Below are positions 31,934-40,080 of a stretch of 64,000 nt of DNA, piece after piece. Made by a program: the position numbers and the translations under genes. This DNA comes from Lithodes maja (Eukaryota > Arthropoda > Malacostraca > Decapoda > Lithodidae): assembly GCA_037953745.1 (NCBI GenBank), contig JBAKBP010004314.1, positions 1 through 64,000 on the forward strand, written 5' to 3'. Within the stretch, counting starts at the first letter, position 1; each line of letters begins with the position of its first letter. Under the pieces are notes generated by a model. The model had not been told where the DNA came from. It saw only the letters and a list, made by a program, of their open reading frames with translations, and made no database searches.

Positions 31934-32142
31934 AGCCGGTATCACACGAGCGCTTTTTCACTCAACATTTATACTCAACACTGGTTGGCAGCTTATGAGG
32001 TCAACATTTAGAATATTTCGGTCACCTAAATTAATCTAGCAACAGTCTAGTTTCCGAAACCAGGGCAAAATACTTCAGAAATGTTGAGAGAAAAATGTTG
32101 ATCATCGGATGTTGACTATAAAAGCTCTCGTGTGATACCGGC
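31934..32142. mobile_element. MITE-1, complete copy with TTA target duplication
   Basis: Ends AGCCGGTATCACACGAG and the complement of CTCGTGTGATACCGGCT, flanked by TTA at 31,931-31,933 and about 32,143-32,145. About 210 bp, non-coding, with internal ATTTCGGTCACCTAAATTAA and AATGTTGATCATCGGATG. It serves as the intact reference for the split copy at 4,805-6,528. 32,147-32,426 shows nothing else recognisable. Confidence 0.88.
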
Positions 32143-32431
32143 TTTAGGGCACATATTTTGCACACAGGAACCCCCCTAGCTGATAGACTATAGATTCCCG
32201 ACCAGCAACTGAACTGATTGAAGTATAAATGACTTTTATTGGGTTTGGTATAGTCCATTTTTTCCAGCTGAGGGTAAATTGTCATGTTTCTATCTTTGTT
32301 GCTCAGCTATAAGGTAGATTTTGTAGCAAGATATGTTAAATATGAACACTTGGCATTACTATGATGCAGAGCCATAGCCTAGTAGTTTCATATATTTCCA
32401 TTAGGTATCGAGACATCAGCTGCTTAGGGAT

Positions 32432-32793
32432 TGTAATGAAATATAGTTAGCCATTTATGTTTAGGGTCCCTTTTACATAGCGCATCACTGCTACCTTTCC
32501 CGCCCACTAGATCACTGACAGCCGAGCATTTCAAAACACAGGTCGGTGTCAAGACTTTCTAAGAGATTATGGTTTACCTATATAAGGAATAAGTATTAAT
32601 GATTTCAGATGTATTGAAGGTTTAGCATAATTATAATGTAGGGATATAAGAAACTCCTAGACTACATACATTTATTAGTTATTTTGTTTAGAACTGTAAT
32701 ACTAAGGATTGTTGTTGTTACAGGATGTGATGTACCGGACCTCAATTGTTTGTACAATAAAACCACAATACTAATCAAGCTGGTTTCACTACA
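32432..32793 (+). repeat. 5' LTR of Gypsy-B
   Basis: 362 bp, beginning TGTAATGAAATATAG and ending GGTTTCACTACA. A TATATAAGG sequence near 32,577 and GATATAAGAA near 32,643 are candidate TATA elements. AATAAA at 32,756-32,761 is a candidate polyadenylation signal and forms the 3' end of the 19-nt segment that pairs with the primer site. Confidence 0.95.
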
Positions 32794-32813
32794 ATTTATT
32801 GTACAAACAATTG
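32743..32813 (+). promoter_or_regulatory. Candidate self-priming hairpin of Gypsy-B
   Basis: CAATTGTTTGTACAATAAA at 32,743-32,761 in the LTR is the exact reverse complement of TTTATTGTACAAACAATTG at 32,795-32,813, which begins two bases past the last LTR base. In RNA this gives a 19-bp stem with a 33-nt loop. The geometry matches the self-priming of the Tf1/sushi group, where the RNA 5' end folds back on the primer site. The 3' LTR has the first segment but not the second. Function is inferred. Confidence 0.75.
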
Positions 32814-32823
32814 ACAAGTGGAC

Positions 32824-33771
32824 ATGGAGCGGTTCTTACGACCAGAGAGGTTCGACACAGACCCAAACTCCACCACTGCAGCTAAGGAATGGCACCACTG
32901 GCTCAGGACCTTTAACAACTTCTCAAAGGTCATACAACAGAATACTCCCACTGCAGACAGACTTGTACTTCTGACAAATTACATCGCCCCGCAAGTATAT
33001 GACTATATTGCTGACTGTAAAACCTATGAGGCTGCCGAGGAAACCCTAACTAACTTGTATATCAAACCTAAAAATGAAATATTTGCCAGGCATGTACTAG
33101 CAACTCGATGCCAAGAACCTGGTGAGTCACTGGATCAGTTCTTACAGGCACTAAAACTTCTTGCCAAAGACTGTCAGTTCAAGGCTGTGATGGCAGTGGA
33201 AGCCTGTGACAACTATGTTAGAGATGCCTTTATTAACGGGATAGTTTCTCGTACGATACGGCAACGTTTATTAGAGAACAAAACCTTGGATCTGCAAACT
33301 GCATATGAACAAGCCCACACTTTAGAAATGGCTCAGAAACATTCTGCCTCTTATATGCACCCAGAGTCAATAAATGCTGCAGTATCACTAAGCAAACTAG
33401 GCATAGATACAGATGAACAAGAAAGAGTCCAACAACATCTACAACAACAACAACTAGAAAGAGTAGAAAAGAATGCTGATCCAGTGAGTGCAGCTACTTC
33501 CAGTGCTTCCCGGTGTTTCTTTTGTGGATACAGCCGGCATCCACGTAGTCAGTGCCCAGCAAGAGAGGCTTTGTGTATGAACTGCAAGAAAAAGGGACAT
33601 TACGCTAAGGTATGCCGAGCTTCTAGTCGTAAACAGACAAATACTGCTTCCACCTCTCACCATTCAGCTGCAATGCTTGCTACTCTAGCTGGAACTTCTC
33701 TTTCGTGTCTTAAAAAATCTGTGAGCAGCTCAAAAATTAATGGCATAGCATGCAGTTACTACCCTAATTGA
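32824..33771 (+). CDS. gag: Gypsy-B Gag protein
   Basis: 315 codons from ATG 32,824 (MERFLRPERFD), the first ATG in frame after the hairpin. Residues about 10-200 resemble a capsid domain, with FARHVLATRCQEPGESLDQF, YVRDAFINGI and IRQRLLENKTLDLQTAYEQA as seen in many Gypsy Gag proteins. A Gln-rich helix follows, then two zinc knuckles: CFFCGYSRHPRSQC and CMNCKKKGHYAKVC (both CX2CX4HX4C), which bind element RNA. Ends at TGA 33,769-33,771. The protease frame is offset by +1 and overlaps only about 20 nt (open from about 33,752). Expression of pol would need a +1 shift in that short window, or this is a simple mutation. Confidence 0.9.
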   Translation: MERFLRPERFDTDPNSTTAAKEWHHWLRTFNNFSKVIQQNTPTADRLVLLTNYIAPQVYDYIADCKTYEAAEETLTNLYIKPKNEIFARHVLATRCQEPGESLDQFLQALKLLAKDCQFKAVMAVEACDNYVRDAFINGIVSRTIRQRLLENKTLDLQTAYEQAHTLEMAQKHSASYMHPESINAAVSLSKLGIDTDEQERVQQHLQQQQLERVEKNADPVSAATSSASRCFFCGYSRHPRSQCPAREALCMNCKKKGHYAKVCRASSRKQTNTASTSHHSAAMLATLAGTSLSCLKKSVSSSKINGIACSYYPN

Positions 33772-36504
33772 TACAGGTAGCTCCGATAATTTTATCCATA
33801 ATAATATCGTGCAGCAGAACAAGCTAACAATCTATCCTGACAACGGTGAGGTTTCCATGGCAGATGTATCACATTCTTCTAAAATCCTGGGCCACTGCAA
33901 TGTTAACCTAGAGCTTCAGGGAGAAACTTATTCCAATGTTAAACTCAAAGTCCTTCCCAGTTTATGTAGTGACGTGATTTTAGGCCATGATTTCCTACAA
34001 CAACATTCTTCATTAGAGATGGCCTTTGGGGGATCAAGACCACCCCTCAAGATATGTGGATTAACAGCTGTAAAAGTACCTGCTCCATCGCTGTTTAGAA
34101 ACTTGGCACCAGACTGCAGGCCTATCGCTGTGAAATCCAGGAGATACACAGAAACAGACAAGAAATTCATACAAGCTGAAACTGTACGCATGCTGAAAGA
34201 AGGAATCATCAGACCTAGTAATTCTCCTTGGAGAGCTCAAGTACTGGTAACCTCAGGGGAAAATCACAAGAAAAGAATGGTTATAGATTACTCGCAGACC
34301 ATAAACCGGTACACAGAGCTGGATGTCTACCCCTTACCACGTATTGATGAGATGGTGAATGATGTTGCTAGGTTTAGAGTGTACAGTACATTGGATTTGA
34401 GAAGTGCATACCATCAAGTGGAGATAAAAGAAGAGGAGAAACCTTACACAGCATTTGAAGCAGGAGGAAAGCTTTATGAATTTAATCGTATCCCTTTCGG
34501 AGTGACAAATGGAGTGGCCAGTTTCCAAAGAGTTATTGATGAAATCCTTGAAAAAGAAAGTGTGAAGGGTACATTCGCTTATGTGGATAATGTTACGGTA
34601 TGTGGTGAATCTGAAGAAGACCATGATGAAAATCTGAAGCACTTTATGGATGTTGCCAAGAAGTATAACCTGACCCTAAATTATGACAAATGTGACTTTC
34701 GCCTCCGGTCCATTAATCTGCTTGGTTACTCTATAAAGGAGGGAGAAATCAGACCTGACCAAGAACGTCTAGAGCCACTATTGAAACTCCCACTACCACA
34801 GGACATGGCTTCGCTACGCAGGATGATGGGAATGCTTGCTCACTACTCTCGATGGATACTTGGGTTTTCAGAAAAAGTACAGCCCCTCTCTCATGCTGAT
34901 GAGTTTCCCTTATCTGCTACAGCAGCTCAAGCTTTTGAAAATCTAAAGAAAGACATTGCTGATTCTGTGATACTATCAATAGACCCAAACTCTCCCTTCA
35001 CAGTAGAAACCGATGCTTCAGATCATGCGATTGCTGCGACCCTTATCCAGAATGACCGTCCAGTGGCTTTCTTCTCCAGAACTCTCTCAAGTAGTGAACA
35101 GAAGCACTCATCAGTGGAGAAAGAAGCTTATGCCATTGTAGAAGCTTTAAGAAAGTGGCGACATTATCTCATCGGACATTCATTTACGGCTTGTCACAGA
35201 TCAGCGCAGCGTGGCATTCATGTTCAACTCTAAATCAGCTGGCAAAATTAAAAATGACAAAATAGCAAGATGGCGTATAGAACTCTCATGTTACCATTAT
35301 GACATTGTGTACCGCCCGGGCTCAGAGAACATTCCTGCAGATGCATTTTCACGTGTGTGTGGAGCTACTGGTACAGATAAACTCAAAGAGTTGCATGATA
35401 ACCTATGTCACCCTGGAGTAACCCGAATGGCTCATTTTGTCCGAGGTCGAAATTTGCCCTATTCCGTTGAAGACGTAAAGAAAATGACAACACATGCCCA
35501 CATGCTCTAAACTGAAACCTCAATTTTTCAAGGCAAAATCTGGATCATTGATTAAGGCAACTCAGCCCTTTGAGAGACTCAACATGGATTTTAAAGGCCC
35601 ACTTCCATCTCAATCAAAAAATAAGTACATACTTACTATTGTAGATGAATACTCTAGATTCCCCTTTGCATTCCCTTGCTCCAACATGACTACTGCTACT
35701 GTAATACAATGTCTGGTGCAGCTGTTCTCTATATTTGGTATGCCAGCTTATATACACACTGATAGAGGAACATCTTTCATGTCTGAAGAGCTAAAAGAAT
35801 TTTTCTATAAGAAAGGGGTTGCAACCAGCCGTACAACACCATACAATCCTAGAGGAAATGGCCAGGTAGAGAGATATAATGGAATAATATGGAAGACTGT
35901 GATGCTAGCTCTCAAAACCAGGAATTTAGATGTCTCTCAGTAGGAAATGGTGCTTCCTGATGCACTCCACTCCATCCGATCATTATTATGCACCTCTATA
36001 AACTGCACACCACATGAACGTTTCTTCCAGCATTCTAGGAGGTCAACATCCGGACAGACACTACCTACATGGCTCGCTTGCAAAGGCCCTGCCCTCCTCA
36101 AGCGACAAGTGCGATATAGCAAGAGTGATCCCTTAGTTGATGAGGTTGAGGTCGTGGATGTGAACCCTGAATATGCCCATGTCAAGTTCCCAGATGGCAG
36201 AATTACTACAGTTTCCTTAAGGCACCTTGCTCCCATGGCCCCAGAGAGCAGAGAGAATGCAGACACAAACATGTCCATCTCCCAACAACACCAAGACATT
36301 CCAGATGCAGAAGTGAACCTGACACCATCACACAAGGAGTTACTTAACCAGGAACAAAACTCAGAAGGATTTGCCCCACAAGAAGGTAGTGAGCGGAATC
36401 CCTCTTCAACGCCGGAGATGCCGGAGATGCCGTCATCACTGGACTTACTTCGACGATCTGGAAGGAAACGGCGCGCTCCTATGTACCTCCAGGACTATAC
36501 ATAA
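33752..36504 (+). pseudogene. Gypsy-B Pol: protease, RT, RNase H, integrase (frame-broken)
   Basis: Protease LIDTGSSDNFI and SDVILGHDFL come first. RT follows with MVIDYSQTINRYT, STLDLRSAYHQVEI, IPFGVTNGVASFQR and an active site reading AYVDNVTV, that is YVDN where most Gypsy RTs have YxDD. RNase H has VETDASDHAIAATL. A frameshift near 35,190 lies before the RNase H end, and another near 35,492 lies in the integrase zinc CX2C. The DDE core has Asp in LNMDFKGPL, Asp in IHTDRGTSF and Glu in GQVERYNG. TAG at 35,941-35,943 interrupts the tail, which continues with a GPFLL/chromodomain-like C-terminal region to 36,504. These breaks make the copy defective. Confidence 0.9.
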
Positions 36505-36509
36505 ATATT

Positions 36510-36520
36510 AGGGGGAAGAA
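36510..36520 (+). promoter_or_regulatory. Polypurine tract of Gypsy-B
   Basis: AGGGGGAAGAA immediately before the 3' LTR, the standard location of the plus-strand primer. Confidence 0.8.
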
Positions 36521-36878
36521 TGTAATGAAATATAGTTAGCCATTTATGTTTAGGGTCCCTTTTACATAGCGCATCACTGCTACCTTTCCCGCCCACTAGA
36601 TCACTGACAGCCGAGCATTTCAAAACACAGGTCGGTGTCAAGACTTTCTAAGAGATTATGGTTTACCTATATAAGGAATAAGTATTAATGATTTCAGATG
36701 TATTGAAGGTTTAGCATATAATATAGGGATATAAGAAACTCCTAGACTACATATATTTATTAGTTATTTTGTTTAGAACTGTAATACTAAGGATTGTTGT
36801 TGTTACAGGATGTGATGTACCGGACCTCAATTGTTTGTACAATAAAACCACAATACTAATCAAGCTGGTTTCACTACA
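36521..36878 (+). repeat. 3' LTR of Gypsy-B
   Basis: 358 bp, near-identical to the 5' LTR; a small indel in the TTTAGCATAATTATAATG region and one or two substitutions distinguish them. Followed by the GGGAT duplication and flanking DNA that reads TCAATTTACTATCAGCTGG. Confidence 0.95.
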
Positions 36879-36883
36879 GGGAT

Positions 36884-37312
36884 TCAATTTACTATCAGCT
36901 GGAAAAAATAGAGTAGTATGTCCTAGCGTGTTTCACATGCTCGCACCCAGTAGGGGAACACCTCGACGATGTATTTTTTTTTTTTTTCTATATTCCAACT
37001 TACTTCCTCTCGGGCATAGGCTGAGAGCCTTAACATTCACCGCTTTACAATGAACAGTGAAGCCCATGAGGTCTTGTTCCAGTCTAGGGAGTGAGACATG
37101 TGAAGCACATAGAGTACAACGAGCACCTGTCATCTTGCCTTCACATGAGGCACGGTGCTCACTCATGGCCCGAAACGACCCCATCTCTGAAGCCACCTCG
37201 TTCCTGTGCTTCACTGTCTCACCCACTACACTCGGACTCTCACACTTACACACACACAACGCCACCTGTTGAGCAGATAACTCACCAGGCATTGCACCCC
37301 TATAGCATATTT
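36884..37312. other. Unassigned sequence between Gypsy-B and a SINE
   Basis: The first 40 bp are the right half of the Gypsy-B target, a repeat also found near 54,420. The rest, with a T run at 36,974-36,987 and a moderately GC-rich part at 37,060-37,260, shows no convincing gene; short frames on both strands lack family features. Confidence 0.4.
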
Positions 37313-37520
37313 TGAATATGGGAATATTCATACAGTGCTATTCAATCAGGGAACAATGAGGGTATTTTATTGACGTTTTGGTGGGCTTGTGGTAATGCAC
37401 TGATACCAGGTACAGCACAAATTCCATCCCAATAATATCTTCCCATTGATACATCGGGATTTGAACCCGGGACCTTTGGATTACCAGGCCAGTGGCAAGA
37501 CCACTCCACCACACCTCCCC
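37313..37520 (-). mobile_element. tRNA-derived SINE S-B
   Basis: On the minus strand the head GGTGTGGTGGAGTGGTCTTG (A-box-like) and CCCGGGTTCAAATCCCG (B-box-like) have the arrangement of a tRNA with an internal RNA polymerase III promoter. The 3' body includes CCACCAAAACGTCAATAAAA and ends TGAATATTCCCATATTC. Acceptor and anticodon stems are not well kept, so it is not a tRNA gene. A 3' fragment of the same family lies at 57,843-57,936. 37,521-38,030 is AT-rich with nothing recognisable. Confidence 0.75.
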
Positions 37521-38238
37521 TCACCTTAGTATACAGACTAATAACACATACAACAAAGCCACTATAACAGCTTCCTCTCTTCAACACCTCTACACTCTTC
37601 AGAAAATAGGACAAAGTAGAAAGTAGCTACGAGGCTTATCCCTCAATACCTTCACCTATAATATATGCACGTATAAAATAATAGTGTTCTGCGAGTAGAA
37701 TTATAAAGGTTTATTTTAGGCACCCATATCATACTTGGTTTTCTGTTTAATTCGTTAAGAAAGAAAACGAATATATTAGTCCGCTAACGTCTTTACATTA
37801 TAAAAACATATATTTATTGTATGTCAATATTATTTAAATAGTATTGCATGTATACTAATTATAAATAGACAGAACTTTTTGTGCTAAATTAATAATAAAA
37901 ATAACAATAACAATTAAAATACAATTTAAAGATTTGACATTGTGTGTCGATCAGCTGTTGGCAGGCTATAGAAAAAGAAGAGCTCGAGCCGCTCGAGTCG
38001 GACTTCATTGTTGACTGAGCGCTGGAAGATGGTAGATGCGTTTTCAAATTCTCCCGGCAACACTTGGTTGCCACCATATCCACTCCGCAATGACTACTAC
38101 TCGTGTCTACTGCCGAAAAGAGAGGTGTGTTCTTCTTGGGAAGAAGGTTAAGAGCCTGGTCGGCCCACCTTCCACTGCCTGTATGTTTGTGAGTAAGGGG
38201 TGGGTGACCTTAGTGGGAGGTGGTGGGATTTGGGAACG

Positions 38239-40020
38239 ATGACGAAGCAGGGAGGAGTGAAAAAGGTGATAAAGGGGAAGAGAGGGGTGAGCAGGGACTC
38301 TGCACAAGCAGGTAGGTCTAGGAGGAGGGATGGTATCGTAACAAGGGGGGAAGAAAGAGGAGGGGAGGAAGCTGAGGAAAGAAATGGGGTAGAGACCGAT
38401 GAAGAGCAAGAGGCAGAGGTGCTAGATGACGATAGTATGATACAATGCGAGAAATGTGAATGTTGGGTGGAAGCGACGAAGATGGATGCAGAAGGCAAAA
38501 GAAGGGATAGTATTGAGAAAAAGGGAATGCTGTGCAGGATGTGCCTATTAATTACAGTGGAAGTTTTGAAGGAAAGACTGGAAGGGGTAATGAATAGGTT
38601 CAGAGATCAGGTAGTAGTAACAGAGAGGTTATTAAAGGTGTGGGAGAGTAGCAAGGATAAGAACCGAGGGGATAACGACATAGAAGCAGATCAAGACACA
38701 GGAAATGAAGGATCTGAAAATGGGGAGGGAAGCGGAGAGGAGACCACAGAGAGTCAGAGAGCAGAAGATGTAACAAAAGATGTGGAAGTAGGAACCAGAG
38801 TGAGAGAGGAAATAAGCACAGAGATATATGAAAGTGAGAGAGAGGACATAAGTGAGGGGAGGATTGGGGAGCAAATAAGAAGAATAGATGAGGCATGCGA
38901 GAAAGAAACAAAACAGCAAAGATGGCAGGTGACGAGAAAGGGAAGGGTCGTGAAGGAGACGCAGGAAAGTGAAAGGGGCGAAAACATGGGAGAATGGGAA
39001 GAATGGTCGAATGCATTTCTGGGAAGCCAAATAACGAGTCAAGGGTCACTAAAGAACAGGGAAAAGAAGGAAGGGCTAAATGAGCAGAACGTTGGGGATG
39101 GAGTTGGAAAAGAAAGAGAGGAGGGAGAGCTGAGCTTGACAGATATGGACGAAGAGGGAAGTGAAATAGACTGCATAGAAGAGCGGAGAAGGGATAAACA
39201 AAGAGAGAGGAAGGTAGAAAGGGAGGGAAGTAAAAGTAGGAGGGAAGAGGTACGTAGAGTACAGGTAAACACAAGACCCAGGGGTAAGAGGGAGGATGGG
39301 GAGAGAAGGAGCAGTGGGAGAACACAAGTAGAGCCCGAAAAAGGGAAGAGTAGGAGCGTAAGGGAGGCGGAAACAAGGGAGAGGACAGTAGAAACGAGTG
39401 CGGTGAGGGGGACAAATAAAATAGGAGGAAGCGGGAATAATAAGAGGGAAAGAAGGCTGAAGAAAACAGTGATATGTGGAGATAGCACCTTCAGGAATAT
39501 GGGAAGGATTTTAGATAACTCGGAAAGGGAAGTAGTTAGCCTAAGAAGGGCAGGAATATGGGAGGTAATGAAGCAGGCAAGAAACATAAATTTTGAGGGG
39601 GGGGAAGGAACCTTAGTAATACAGGGAGGGGGAAATGGTCTGGAGATGCAAGGAGTGAGGGGAACAATGGCAGAGATTGAAGAAGGATTAAGGGAAATAA
39701 GAAAGAAAGAAAAGAGAGTGAACATAGTAATGGTGGGAATCCTGAGGAGGCCCAAAGAGAGCTGGAGTTATGAGAAGGTAAGGATTGCGACAAATGATGA
39801 GATTAAGGAGCTTACAAAGTGCATGAACTCTGTGCTAAAGGAAAAGGGGATTAAAGGATTTAGTTTCCTAGATTTGGACAGAGAGGTGGATTCTGGGAGT
39901 TTTGAAGAAGATGGGTGGCACCTAAAAAGGGAGGAGGAAAGACATATAGCAGAGAGGATAGAGGAGATTGTTAGACGAGAAGAGAGGTGGTCGGCACGGG
40001 AGAAGAACAAAGTAGATTGA
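38239..40020 (+). CDS. L-D ORF1 protein: PHD-like cysteine cluster and SGNH esterase
   Basis: 593 codons from ATG 38,239. Residues about 67-102 have MIQCEKCECWVEATKMD and then GMLCRMCLL, a CX2C...CX2C arrangement resembling the PHD-type zinc finger of CR1-group ORF1 proteins. A long Glu/Lys/Arg-rich, probably disordered or coiled region follows to about 400. The C-terminal part looks like an SGNH/GDSL esterase: VICGDSTFRNM (nucleophile Ser), LVIQGGGNGLEM (the GxxGN-type block) and DGWHLKREEE (the catalytic Asp-x-x-His). PHD plus esterase ORF1 proteins are known from CR1-like LINEs, where they are thought to help RNP formation or membrane contact. No breaks are seen. Confidence 0.8.
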   Translation: MTKQGGVKKVIKGKRGVSRDSAQAGRSRRRDGIVTRGEERGGEEAEERNGVETDEEQEAEVLDDDSMIQCEKCECWVEATKMDAEGKRRDSIEKKGMLCRMCLLITVEVLKERLEGVMNRFRDQVVVTERLLKVWESSKDKNRGDNDIEADQDTGNEGSENGEGSGEETTESQRAEDVTKDVEVGTRVREEISTEIYESEREDISEGRIGEQIRRIDEACEKETKQQRWQVTRKGRVVKETQESERGENMGEWEEWSNAFLGSQITSQGSLKNREKKEGLNEQNVGDGVGKEREEGELSLTDMDEEGSEIDCIEERRRDKQRERKVEREGSKSRREEVRRVQVNTRPRGKREDGERRSSGRTQVEPEKGKSRSVREAETRERTVETSAVRGTNKIGGSGNNKRERRLKKTVICGDSTFRNMGRILDNSEREVVSLRRAGIWEVMKQARNINFEGGEGTLVIQGGGNGLEMQGVRGTMAEIEEGLREIRKKEKRVNIVMVGILRRPKESWSYEKVRIATNDEIKELTKCMNSVLKEKGIKGFSFLDLDREVDSGSFEEDGWHLKREEERHIAERIEEIVRREERWSAREKNKVD

Positions 40021-40080
40021 CTATCAACGAATAAGGGAGAGGAAAGGGAGGAGGAAGTAGGGGCAGAGGGAGGAGAAGGG

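Larger units (their letters stand above)
32432..36878 (+). mobile_element. Gypsy-B: compact LTR retrotransposon with 5-bp target duplication
   Basis: LTRs 32,432-32,793 and 36,521-36,878 enclose gag, protease, RT, RNase H and integrase in the ordinary Gypsy order. The direct repeat GGGAT lies at 32,427-32,431 and 36,879-36,883. LTRs differ by only a few substitutions and a small indel, so the insertion is young. Two frameshifts and one stop break pol. The sequence just inside the 5' LTR does not look like a tRNA primer site but is complementary to the LTR itself. Confidence 0.95.

Noticed and set aside
37440..37520. Possible tRNA gene on the minus strand
   Set aside because: A and B boxes are present, but acceptor and anticodon stems do not pair properly, and the sequence continues into a body repeated at 57,843. 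It is a SINE.
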